Origin: Streptomyces sp. S3(2020)
GTDB taxonomy: Bacteria; Actinomycetota; Actinomycetes; Streptomycetales; Streptomycetaceae
Length of the DNA stretch: 64,000 bases
Assembly: GCF_013044505.1 (NCBI RefSeq)
Contig: NZ_JABERD010000001.1
Span: 62,001-126,000 of the forward strand
Direction of reading: 5' to 3'
The notes beneath the pieces are model-generated. The model did not search any database and was not told the origin of the DNA. It was given only the letters and a program-made list of their open reading frames with translations. A program made the translations under genes and the position numbers. This document shows positions 50,535 through 58,801 of this stretch, in pieces (within the stretch, counting starts at the first letter, position 1; the number at the start of each line of letters is the position of its first letter).

Positions 50535-52646
50535 ATGGAACAGTTCCTCACCTTCGGGATCGTCGGTCTGAGCACCGCGGCCATCTACGCGGTGATCGGC
50601 AGCGGCCTGGTCCTCACCTACGTCACCACCGGCGTGTTCAACTTCGCGCACGGGGCGGCCGGCATGCTGGCGGCGTTCTGCTACTGGCAGTTCACCGTCG
50701 GCTGGGGCTGGCCGGTGCCCCTCGCCCTGGCCCTGGTGCTCCTCGTGCTCGCCCCGGGCTTCGGTCTCGCCGTGGAACGGGTCCTGATGCGGCCCGTGCA
50801 ACGCCTCGGCGAGGCCGAACGGCTGGTGATGACGGTGGCGCTGCTCAGCGGCGCCATCGCCGCCGCCCGCTGGATCTGGGACCCCAACGTCCCGCGCCCG
50901 CTGGGGGTCTTCTTCGCCGACCGGACCCCCTTCCACCTCGGCCCCGCCACCGTCACCTGGCACCAGGCCCTCACCATGACCGTCGCCGTGGCGGTCGCGG
51001 CGGGCCTGTGGTTCCTCCTCAACCGCACCCGCACCGGCGCCGAGATGCGCGCCACGGTCGACGACCGCGCCCTGGTGCAGCTGACCGGCGCCGACCCGGT
51101 CCGGGCCAGCCGCGTCGCCTGGATCCTCGGCACCCAACTCGCCGCGATCGGCGGCATACTGATCGCCCCGACCGTCGCCCTCGACGCCTCCCAGCTCTCC
51201 CTCCTCATCGTCAGCGCCTACACCGCCGCCGTCTTCGGACGGCTCCGCAGCCTCCCCCTGACCTTCGCCGGCGCCATCGTCGTCGGCTGCCTGGAGAGCT
51301 ACCTCACCGGCTACCTCCCCCAGAACGACTACCTGCCGGGCCTGCGTCTCGCCGCCCCCGCCCTGCTGCTCTTCCTGGCGTTGCTGGTCTTCCGCCATCC
51401 CCGGCTGCGAGGGCGGGACCGCCGGCTGGTCCAGGTCCCGGCCCCGACCCTGCGCGGTACGGCGGTCTTCGCGCTGTCGACCGTCGCCTTCGCCGTCGTC
51501 CTCGCCACCACCCTGGGCGAGGCGGACCTCGTCACCTACGGCCCGATCTTCTCCCTGGGCATCGTCGCCCTCTCCTACATCCCCCTGGCCGGATACGCCG
51601 GACAGATCTCCCTGTGCCAGCTGAGCATGGCCGGCATCGGAGCCGTCGTCTGGGGGCACCTCGGCACACACGGCGGGCTGTGGGCGCTGGCGGCCGCGAT
51701 CGCGGTGTCGGCGGCGGCCGGGGCGCTCATCGCGGTGCCCGCACTGCGGTTCTCCGGCGTGTATCTCGCCCTGGGCACCGCGGCGTTCGCGGTCGTCCTC
51801 GACCGCTGGATCTTCACCCTGCCCTCGTTCGACGTTATCGGCGTACGGATCGCGCTGTTCGACCAGGGCTCGGTGGAGATGGCGGGTCCGAGCCTCTTCG
51901 GCCTACGGCTGGACTCCGAGGCCGAGTTGATGGTCCTGGCCGCGGTCTGCCTCGGCCTCGCCTCCCTCGGTGTCGCCCGGCTGCGCCGCAGCGGCTTCGG
52001 ACGCCGGCTGATCGCGCTCCGGGACAGCGAGGCGGCGTACGCCACGCTCGGCGGCAACCTCCTGACCACCAAGGTGCTGGTGTTCTCCCTGTCCGCGGGC
52101 ATCGCGGGACTCGGCGGCGCGCTCTACGGCATGCAGCAACGGTCCATCACCGCCGAGCAGTTCAGCCTCGTCGCCGGACTGCCCATCTTCCTGGTCGCCG
52201 TGATCGGCGGCCTCGGCGCGGTGGGCAACGGCCTGTTCGCCGGCACGGCCTTCGTCGGCCCGAACCTGCTGATCGGCCTGGCCTCCTGGACCCAGAACAT
52301 CGTCAGCGTCCTGCCCGCCCTGGCCGGCATGGGCCTCGGCCACAGCCCCCAGGGCATCATCACCAGATTCCGCCGGCAGTGGGAGCCCCTCGGCCGCGAC
52401 CGCATCGCCCTGCCCGCGCTCCTCGGCGGGCTGACACTCGGCTGGCTGCTGCGGCTCACCGACCTCGTCAACGGCTGGACGTACCTGCTCGGTTCACTCG
52501 TCCTCGCCTACGCCCTGCGCGGCTGTGCGGCCGCCCGCCAGGCCCCGAGGACCGAGCCGGACGTCCCGGTCGAATGGTGGGGCGTACGACGTCCCTGGCG
52601 CCCTCAGGACGGGGAGGTGCTGGCCCGTGCCACTGCTGGACGTTAG
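50535..52646 (+). CDS. fused Liv-type ABC transporter permease (LivH-LivM)
   Basis: A 703-residue protein containing two permeases. Residues about 1-290 are LivH-like (VGLSTAAIYAVIGSGLVLTY, GVFNFAHGAAGMLAAF). Residues about 330-640 are LivM-like (GIVALSYIPLAGYAGQISLCQLSMAGIGAVVWGHL, FLVAVIGGLGAVGNGLFAGTAFVGP). The two are usually separate genes, so one chain should form the whole membrane channel. It starts 9 bases after the binding-protein gene, and its 3' end overlaps the ATPase gene. Confidence 0.92.
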   Translation: MEQFLTFGIVGLSTAAIYAVIGSGLVLTYVTTGVFNFAHGAAGMLAAFCYWQFTVGWGWPVPLALALVLLVLAPGFGLAVERVLMRPVQRLGEAERLVMTVALLSGAIAAARWIWDPNVPRPLGVFFADRTPFHLGPATVTWHQALTMTVAVAVAAGLWFLLNRTRTGAEMRATVDDRALVQLTGADPVRASRVAWILGTQLAAIGGILIAPTVALDASQLSLLIVSAYTAAVFGRLRSLPLTFAGAIVVGCLESYLTGYLPQNDYLPGLRLAAPALLLFLALLVFRHPRLRGRDRRLVQVPAPTLRGTAVFALSTVAFAVVLATTLGEADLVTYGPIFSLGIVALSYIPLAGYAGQISLCQLSMAGIGAVVWGHLGTHGGLWALAAAIAVSAAAGALIAVPALRFSGVYLALGTAAFAVVLDRWIFTLPSFDVIGVRIALFDQGSVEMAGPSLFGLRLDSEAELMVLAAVCLGLASLGVARLRRSGFGRRLIALRDSEAAYATLGGNLLTTKVLVFSLSAGIAGLGGALYGMQQRSITAEQFSLVAGLPIFLVAVIGGLGAVGNGLFAGTAFVGPNLLIGLASWTQNIVSVLPALAGMGLGHSPQGIITRFRRQWEPLGRDRIALPALLGGLTLGWLLRLTDLVNGWTYLLGSLVLAYALRGCAAARQAPRTEPDVPVEWWGVRRPWRPQDGEVLARATAGR

Positions 52647-53337
52647 CCAGGTGACCGTCGCCTTCGGCGGCAACCGCGCCCTGGACGGCGTGGGCCTCCA
52701 AGCCGAACGCGGCCGGGTCACCGGCCTCATCGGACCCAACGGGGCGGGCAAGAGCACCCTGTTCGACGTCGTGTCCGGGCTGCGCAGGCCCGCCACGGGC
52801 AAGGTCGTCCTCGACGGCCGGGACGTCACCCGGCTCGGCCCCGCCCGCCGCTCCCGGCACGGGCTGGCCCGCACCTTCCAACGCCTGGAGCTCTTCGGCC
52901 GGCTGAGCGTCCGCGACAACCTCCTCGTCGCCGCGGAACTCGGCCCCGACCGAGGACGGGCGGCGGAGACCGCCGACGGCATCCTCGAACGCCTGGGCCT
53001 CACCGGCATCGCCGACGCGAGCGCCGACACCCTGCCCACCGGAGTGGCCCGCCTGGTCGAGGTCGGCCGCGCCCTCGCCGTACGCCCCGGCCTGCTCCTC
53101 CTCGACGAACCCGCCGCGGGCCAGGACGGCGAGGAGACCGAGCGGTTCGCGGGTCTGCTGCGCTCGCTCGCCGCCGACGGGACGGCCGTCGTCCTCGTCG
53201 AGCACGACATGGGACTGGTGATGAGCGTGTGCGACGAGGTGTACGTGCTCGACCTCGGCAAGGTCATCGCCGTAGGGCCCCCCGAGGTGATCCGCACCGA
53301 CGAGACCGTGCTGGCGGCCTATCTGGGGGACGCGTGA
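52627..53337 (+). CDS. Liv-type ABC transporter ATP-binding protein (LivG-like)
   Basis: About 236 residues from GTG 52627. Walker A is GLIGPNGAGKSTLFDVVSGL, the Q loop lies in RTFQRLELF, Walker B is LLLLDEPAAGQD and the switch His is in VVLVEHDMGLVMSVCD. The signature segment LPTGVARLVEVGRAL departs from the usual LSGGQ, as LivG proteins often do. It pairs with the LivF-like protein encoded next to drive the fused permease. Confidence 0.92.
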   Translation: MPLLDVSQVTVAFGGNRALDGVGLQAERGRVTGLIGPNGAGKSTLFDVVSGLRRPATGKVVLDGRDVTRLGPARRSRHGLARTFQRLELFGRLSVRDNLLVAAELGPDRGRAAETADGILERLGLTGIADASADTLPTGVARLVEVGRALAVRPGLLLLDEPAAGQDGEETERFAGLLRSLAADGTAVVLVEHDMGLVMSVCDEVYVLDLGKVIAVGPPEVIRTDETVLAAYLGDA

Positions 53338-54041
53338 ACACTCTGCTCGAACTGCGCGCCGTACGCGCCGCCCACGAGGGCATCACCGTCCTGCACGGAG
53401 TGGACCTGGCCGTCGCCGCCGGCCAGGTCGTGGCGCTGCTCGGCCCCAACGGCGCGGGCAAGACGACCACCTTGCGGGTCGCCGCCGGAATCCACCCCGC
53501 GCTCTCCGGTCAACTCCTCCTCGGCGGACGGGACATGACCGGGGCGAACCCGCGCGACCTCGCCCGGGCCGGCATCTGCCTCATCCCCGAGGGCCGCGGG
53601 GTGTTCCCCAACCTGTCGGTCCGCGACAACCTCCTGATGATGACCTTCACCGGCCGCGGCCGCGAGGAGATCGAGGAGACCGCGTTCACCCGCTTCCCCG
53701 TCCTCGCCAGGCGGGCCGGACAGGCGGCCGGCACCCTCTCCGGCGGCGAGCAGCAGATGCTCGCCCTCGCCCGCGGACTGGCCACCGACCCCGCCGTCCT
53801 CCTCCTCGACGAACTGTCCATGGGACTGGCCCCGTTGGTCGTCTCCCGCCTCTACGAACAGGTCGCCGAGATCGCCCGGCAGGGCGTGGCCGTCCTGGTC
53901 GTCGAGCAGTTCGCGGCAGCCGTCCTCGGCATCGCCGACCACGCCGCCGTCCTCGTGCGCGGCCGGGTCGGGCGGCAGGGCAGCCCGGACGACGGCCTGC
54001 GCGACGAACTGTCCGCCCTCTACCTGGGGAGTTCCGCATGA
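53334..54041 (+). CDS. Liv-type ABC transporter ATP-binding protein (LivF-like)
   Basis: About 235 residues, GTG 53334 overlapping the LivG stop (GTGA). Walker A is ALLGPNGAGKTTTLRVAAG, the LivF hallmark ICLIPEGRGVFPNLSVRDNLLM follows, then the signature LSGGEQQMLALARGL and Walker B VLLLDELSMGLAP. It is the second ATPase of the importer. Its stop overlaps the next start (ATGA). Confidence 0.93.
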   Translation: MNTLLELRAVRAAHEGITVLHGVDLAVAAGQVVALLGPNGAGKTTTLRVAAGIHPALSGQLLLGGRDMTGANPRDLARAGICLIPEGRGVFPNLSVRDNLLMMTFTGRGREEIEETAFTRFPVLARRAGQAAGTLSGGEQQMLALARGLATDPAVLLLDELSMGLAPLVVSRLYEQVAEIARQGVAVLVVEQFAAAVLGIADHAAVLVRGRVGRQGSPDDGLRDELSALYLGSSA

Positions 54042-54433
54042 CACCCACCGAGCCACGAACAGACTCCCGTGCGGATCGTTTCGTCCGCGAACTCGCCGAG
54101 CTCAGGATCCCCGACCCGGCCGCCACCCGCTCCGCCCTCTGGCTCCGCCTCGGCGGCACCCTGATGGCCGCGGGGCTGCTGCTCGCGCTGTCGGCCTACT
54201 TCGTCACCCACAACACCCAGAACCCCCTCGACCAGCGCGACGGCCTCGCCCTCGGCCTCGGCGGCATCGCCGCCACCGTCGTCGGCGCCGCGCTGTTCCT
54301 GCGCCACTCGCTCACCGGCTTCCTGCGGTTCTGGATGGCCCGCCAGTCCCACGACCTGGCCGTGCTAGCCGACCGTCTGTGCGAAAGGGACCTGAACCAT
54401 GACCTCACCGGCACCGACACTGCGCCCCGGTGA
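54038..54433 (+). CDS. small membrane protein of unknown function
   Basis: A 131-residue protein with two hydrophobic helices (about residues 35-57 and 72-90), a charged N-terminus and a basic to acidic C-terminal tail. No family is recognised. It is translationally coupled to the LivF-like ATPase and overlaps the next small gene, so it probably accompanies the transporter. It could be an accessory subunit; this is inference. Confidence 0.7.
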   Translation: MTPTEPRTDSRADRFVRELAELRIPDPAATRSALWLRLGGTLMAAGLLLALSAYFVTHNTQNPLDQRDGLALGLGGIAATVVGAALFLRHSLTGFLRFWMARQSHDLAVLADRLCERDLNHDLTGTDTAPR

Positions 54434-54716
54434 CCAGCTCGCGGGAACACAGGCCACCACCCGGGTGGTCGTCGTCCGCGCCCCCGCCGGCCGGCGCCCG
54501 GAGATCACCTGCGGCGGCACCCCGATGATCCCCGCGACCGGCGCACCGCCCGCACCCGCCACGGACGCCGCCCCCGACACCCTTCTGGGCAAGCGCTACG
54601 TCGACGCCGACGGCACCCTCGAACTGCTCTGCACCAGCGCCGGAGCCGGGGAACTCGCCTGCGACGGCGTCCCCATGACCGTCAAGGCCGCCAAGCCCCT
54701 GCCCGCCTCCGACTGA
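54399..54716 (+). CDS. small hypothetical protein with repeated CxGxPM motif
   Basis: 105 residues, no membrane helix or signal peptide seen. Two similar segments, RRPEITCGGTPMIPA (about residues 32-46) and GELACDGVPMTVK (about 86-98), share C-x-G-x-P-M, with a third Cys in LELLCTSAG between them. I know no family. It overlaps the membrane-protein gene by 35 bases and precedes the amidohydrolase by 11. A small metal- or cofactor-binding protein is possible. Confidence 0.65.
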   Translation: MTSPAPTLRPGDQLAGTQATTRVVVVRAPAGRRPEITCGGTPMIPATGAPPAPATDAAPDTLLGKRYVDADGTLELLCTSAGAGELACDGVPMTVKAAKPLPASD

Positions 54717-54727
54717 AAGGCACGCGC

Positions 54728-56026
54728 ATGCTCAAGGACGACATGATCCTGATCAGCGTCGACGACCACATCATCGAGCCGCCCGACATGTTCGTGAACC
54801 ACCTCCCGGAGCGGTACCGCAAGGACGCCCCCCAACTCGTGCACCGCGACGACGGCACCGACGTCTGGCAGTTCCGGGGCGTCACCATCACCAACTCCGC
54901 GCTGAACGCGGTCGCGGGCCGCCCCAAGGAGGAGTACGGCGTCGAACCGCAGGGCCTCGACGAGATCAGGCCCGGCTGCTACGACGTCCACGAACGCGTC
55001 AAGGACATGAACGCGGGCGGTGTCCTCGCCCAGATGAACTTCCCCTCCTTCCCCGGCTTCTCGGCCCGCCTCTTCGCCACCGAGGACACGGACTTCTCGC
55101 TCGCGCTGGTCCGGGCGTACAACGACTGGCACATCGACGAGTGGTGCGGCGCCTACCCCGGCCGCTTCATCCCCATGGCGCTGCCCGCCATCTGGGACGC
55201 CGAACTGTGCGCGGCCGAGGTCCGCCGGGTCGCCGAGAAGGGCTGCCACTCGCTGACCTTCACGGAGAACCCGGCCGTGCTGGGCTACCCGAGCTTCCAC
55301 GACGAGTACTGGAACCCGCTGTGGCGCGCCCTGTCCGACACGAACACCGTGATGTCCGTGCACATCGGATCGTCGGGCCGCCTCGCGATCCCCGCCGCCG
55401 ACTCGCCGCCCGACGTGATGATCACGCTCCAGCCGATGAACATCGTCTCGGCCGCCGCCGACCTGGTGTGGTCCCGCCCGGTCAAGGACTTCCCCGACCT
55501 GAAGATCGCCCTGTCGGAGGGCGGCACGGGCTGGATCCCGTACTTCCTGGAGCGCCTGGACCGCACCTACGAGATGCACTCGACGTGGACCCTCCAGGAC
55601 TTCGGCGGCAAGCTCCCCTCCGAGGTCTTCCGCGAGCACTTCCTGACCTGCTTCATCACCGACAAGCTCGGCGTACGGCTGCGGCACGAGATCGGCATCG
55701 ACAACATCTGCTGGGAGGGCGACTACCCGCACAGCGACTCCCTGTGGCCGGACGCGCCGGAACAGCTCCACGACGTCCTGGAGTCCTGCGACGTCCCCGA
55801 CTCCGACGCCTCGAAGATCACCTACGAGAACGCCATGCGCTGGTACTCCTTCGACCCCTTCGCGCACATCCCGCGCGAGCAGGCCACGGTGGGCGCCCTG
55901 CGCAAGGCGGCCGAGGGCCACGACGTCAGTGTCCGCTCGCGCAGCCATCAACTGGTCGAGCCCGCGGAGAAGCTGGCCTCGTTCCGGTCCAAGGCCCGCG
56001 CGGCGGCCGCGGCGGCCGCCCAGTGA
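54728..56026 (+). CDS. amidohydrolase-2 family metal-dependent hydrolase
   Basis: A 432-residue TIM-barrel enzyme with ILISVDDHIIEPPDMF (the first metal site as DxH), then MSVHIGSSG, IALSEGGTGWIPY and ICWEGDYPHSDSLWP with the conserved acidic residue. In actinobacterial steroid and terpenoid clusters such proteins are common but poorly characterised. They could hydrolyse a ring or decarboxylate an acid. The C-terminus ends in an Ala-rich helix. Its stop overlaps the next SDR gene (GTGA). Confidence 0.88.
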   Translation: MLKDDMILISVDDHIIEPPDMFVNHLPERYRKDAPQLVHRDDGTDVWQFRGVTITNSALNAVAGRPKEEYGVEPQGLDEIRPGCYDVHERVKDMNAGGVLAQMNFPSFPGFSARLFATEDTDFSLALVRAYNDWHIDEWCGAYPGRFIPMALPAIWDAELCAAEVRRVAEKGCHSLTFTENPAVLGYPSFHDEYWNPLWRALSDTNTVMSVHIGSSGRLAIPAADSPPDVMITLQPMNIVSAAADLVWSRPVKDFPDLKIALSEGGTGWIPYFLERLDRTYEMHSTWTLQDFGGKLPSEVFREHFLTCFITDKLGVRLRHEIGIDNICWEGDYPHSDSLWPDAPEQLHDVLESCDVPDSDASKITYENAMRWYSFDPFAHIPREQATVGALRKAAEGHDVSVRSRSHQLVEPAEKLASFRSKARAAAAAAAQ

Positions 56027-56781
56027 CGGGACTCTTCGACCTCACGGGCCGCTCGGCGCTGGTGACGGGAGCGGCGGGCGGCATCGGAGCGGCGGTCGCC
56101 CACGCCCTCGCCGAGGCGGGCGCCGCCGTCCTCGTCACGGACGTGGACGGTGCCGCCGCCGCGGCCGTCGCCGGGAAGATCACGGCCGCGGGCGGTACGG
56201 CGGACAGCGCGGCGCTGGACGTACGGGACCGGACGGCGGCCGACGCGGCGGTGTTCCGGGCCGCCGCGCCGACCGACGGCACGCTGCACATCCTGGTGAA
56301 CAACGCCGGCGTCACCGCGCCGGCCATGTTCGCGGATCTGGACGAGGAGAGCTTCCGCCGCCTCCTCGACATCCATGTCCTCGGCACCTTCACCTGCTCC
56401 CAGGCCGCGCTACCCCTCCTGCCCGTCGACGGCACCGGACGCATCATCAACGTCACCTCGTCGGCCGGTCTGACCGGCACCCTCGGGCAGGTCAACTACT
56501 CCGCCGCCAAGGCCGCCGTCATCGGCATGACCAAGTCCCTGGCGCGGGAACTGGCCCGCAAGCAGATCAAGGTCAACGCCCTGGCACCGCTGGCCGCGAC
56601 CCCCATGACCGAGACCATCCGCACCCACGAGAAGTTCGCCCCGACCATGCTCGCCCGTATCCCGCTGGGCCGCTGGGCCGAGCCCGAGGAGGTCGCCGGA
56701 GCCTTCGTGTTCCTCGCCTCGGACGCGGCCTCCTTCGTCACCGGGCAGGTACTGCCGGTGGACGGGGGCCTGGTGATCTGA
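56023..56781 (+). CDS. short-chain dehydrogenase/reductase (FabG-like)
   Basis: About 252 residues from GTG 56023. NAD(P) site is ALVTGAAGGIGAAVAHAL, then NNAGVTAPAMF, catalytic Ser in INVTSSAGLTG, Tyr-Lys in VNYSAAKAAV, and the C-terminal FLASDAASFVTGQVLPVDGG. It oxidises a hydroxyl group of a pathway intermediate, likely a 3-hydroxyacyl-CoA or ring alcohol. Translationally coupled on both sides. Confidence 0.92.
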   Translation: MTGLFDLTGRSALVTGAAGGIGAAVAHALAEAGAAVLVTDVDGAAAAAVAGKITAAGGTADSAALDVRDRTAADAAVFRAAAPTDGTLHILVNNAGVTAPAMFADLDEESFRRLLDIHVLGTFTCSQAALPLLPVDGTGRIINVTSSAGLTGTLGQVNYSAAKAAVIGMTKSLARELARKQIKVNALAPLAATPMTETIRTHEKFAPTMLARIPLGRWAEPEEVAGAFVFLASDAASFVTGQVLPVDGGLVI

Positions 56782-58004
56782 TGCCGGACTCGCCAAGGAA
56801 GGGGCCGCTGGAGGGCGTCACCGTCGTCGCCCTCGAACAGGCCGTCTCCGCCCCCTTGTGCACCCGGGCCCTGTGCGACCTGGGGGCCCGTGTCATCAAG
56901 GTGGAGAACCCCGACGGCGGCGACTTCGCCCGCCACTACGACGACGTCGTGGGCGGCATGGCCGCACACTTCGTCTGGGCCAACCGGGGCAAGGAGTCGG
57001 TGACACTCGACCTCAAGTCCGAGACGGGCATGGCGGTCCTGCACCGGCTGCTGGACCGCGCCGACGTCCTGGTCTCCAACCTCGCGCCGGGCGCCACGGC
57101 CAAGCTCGGCCTCGCCCCCGAGGACCTGGCCACCCGCCACCCCGACCTGATCGCCGTCGAGATCGACGGATACGGCCAGGGCGGCCCGCTCTCCCACAAA
57201 CGCGCCTACGACCTCCTCGTCCAGGCCGAGGCGGGCGCCTGCGCCATCACCGGCCGGCCCGGAGCCCCGGCGAAACCGGGACCGCCGGTGGCGGACGCGA
57301 CGACAGGGCTGTACGCGGCACTGTCGATCGTGGCGCTGCTGTACGCGGGGGAGCGGCGTCCGGTCACGGTGAGCCTGTTCGACGCCATGACCGAGATGAT
57401 GGGCTACGCCCTCACCCACGCCCGGCACTCCGGTGTGGAACAGGAACCCCGCGGCATGGGCTCCCCGGCCGTGGCACCGTACGGCGCCTACCCCACGGCC
57501 GACGCCCGGACGGTCGTCCTCGGCACCACCAACGACCGCGAATGGCAGCGCCTGGCAAGGGAGTTGCTGGACCGCCCCGACCTGGCGGACGACGAACGCC
57601 TCAGGACCAACCCGGGCCGGGTGGCGCACCGGGAGCTGCTCGACACGGAGATCGGTGCCTGGTGCGCCCGGCACGACCTGGCGCACATCCAGCGGTGCGC
57701 GGACCAGGCGGGCATCGGCAACGCCCGCTACAACACACCCCGCGACGTCATCGCCCACCCCCAGCTGGCGGCTCGCGACCGCTGGCGCAGTATCGACACC
57801 CCGGGCGGCCCGATCCCGTCGCTGCTGCCGCCGCCCGTCATCGCCGGGTACGAGCCGCCGATGGGGGCCGTACCGGGGCTGGGCGAGCACACGGCGAGGG
57901 TGCTGGCCGAACTGGGCTTCACCGACACGGAGATCGACGGGGAGACCGACGCGGAGAACGACGGGGAGACCGACGCGGAGAACGACGGGGAGACCGGCGA
58001 GTGA
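56781..58004 (+). CDS. CaiB/BaiF family CoA-transferase with acidic repeat tail
   Basis: A 407-residue protein, ATG 56781 within TGATG. It has the canonical N-terminal half (LEGVTVVALEQAVSAPLCTRALCDLGARVIKVENPDGGD), catalytic Asp in PVADATTGLYAALS (about residue 175) and the C-terminal small domain (WQRLARELLDRPDLADDERLRTNPGRVAHRELLD). It transfers CoA to a pathway acid, which may spare the ligase. The last ~24 residues are an acidic octapeptide repeat (DGETDAEN) that family members normally lack. Confidence 0.92.
   Translation: MPDSPRKGPLEGVTVVALEQAVSAPLCTRALCDLGARVIKVENPDGGDFARHYDDVVGGMAAHFVWANRGKESVTLDLKSETGMAVLHRLLDRADVLVSNLAPGATAKLGLAPEDLATRHPDLIAVEIDGYGQGGPLSHKRAYDLLVQAEAGACAITGRPGAPAKPGPPVADATTGLYAALSIVALLYAGERRPVTVSLFDAMTEMMGYALTHARHSGVEQEPRGMGSPAVAPYGAYPTADARTVVLGTTNDREWQRLARELLDRPDLADDERLRTNPGRVAHRELLDTEIGAWCARHDLAHIQRCADQAGIGNARYNTPRDVIAHPQLAARDRWRSIDTPGGPIPSLLPPPVIAGYEPPMGAVPGLGEHTARVLAELGFTDTEIDGETDAENDGETDAENDGETGE
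57936..58001 (+). repeat. 24-bp tandem repeat encoding DGETDAEN
   Basis: Two exact 24-base units (57936-57959 and 57960-57983) and a partial third unit at the 3' end of the CoA-transferase gene encode a very acidic tail. Confidence 0.9.
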
Positions 58005-58801
58005 CCGTACTGCTGTCGAGCGACACCGGGGGCGTACGGACCCTCACCCTGAACCGGCCGCACCGCAAGAACGCGATCGACCCCGAGCTGTGGAGCGCCC
58101 TGCGGGACGCCCTCACCGAAGCGACCGGCGACGGGGTGCGGGCCCTCGTCCTCACCGGCGCCGGGGGAGCCTTCTGCTCCGGCGCCGACCTCAGGACCGT
58201 GGACACCAGGCACCCCCTCGACAAACTCCGTGCCCTGAACGAAGTCGCCCTCCTGCTGCACGAGTTGCCGATCCCGACGATCGCCAAGGTCGACGGCGTC
58301 GCCGTCGGCGCGGGCTGGAACCTCGCCCTCGGCTGCGACCTGGTCGTGGCCACCCCGCAGGCCCGCTTCGCACAGATCTTCACCCGCCGAGGCCTCTCCC
58401 CGGACTGCGGCGGCACCTGGCTGCTGCCGAAGCTCGTGGGACTGCAACAGGCGAAACGGCTCGCGCTGCTGGCCGACATGATCGACGCCGAGGAGGCGCG
58501 GTCGCTGAACCTCGTCACCTGGGTGGTGCCGGGCGAGCGGATCGACGACTACGTCAGCGACCTCGCCGAACGGCTGGCCGCCGGCCCGCCCGTGGCCCTC
58601 GCCCAGACCAAGGCGCTGCTCAACGAGGGGACCGACCGCACCCTGCGCGAGGCGCTCGCCGGGGAGGCCCGCGCGCAGGCGGTCAACTTCGCCACGACCG
58701 ATGTACCGGAGGCGTACGCGGCGTTCACGGAGAAACGCGAACCGCACTTCACCGGCCGCTGGTACCGACCATCGAAGGACCCTTCATGCGCGAAGCAGTG
58801 A
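58001..58801 (+). CDS. enoyl-CoA hydratase/isomerase
   Basis: A 266-residue crotonase from GTG 58001, overlapping the CoA-transferase stop (GTGA). Motifs are RTLTLNRPHRKNAIDPELW, GAFCSGADLRTV and VDGVAVGAGWNLALGCDLV. FTRRGLSPDCGGTWLLPKLVG supplies Asp rather than Glu at the usual second acid position, as in some isomerases and dienoyl-CoA isomerases. Its 3' end overlaps the thiolase start by 16 bases. Confidence 0.9.
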   Translation: MTVLLSSDTGGVRTLTLNRPHRKNAIDPELWSALRDALTEATGDGVRALVLTGAGGAFCSGADLRTVDTRHPLDKLRALNEVALLLHELPIPTIAKVDGVAVGAGWNLALGCDLVVATPQARFAQIFTRRGLSPDCGGTWLLPKLVGLQQAKRLALLADMIDAEEARSLNLVTWVVPGERIDDYVSDLAERLAAGPPVALAQTKALLNEGTDRTLREALAGEARAQAVNFATTDVPEAYAAFTEKREPHFTGRWYRPSKDPSCAKQ

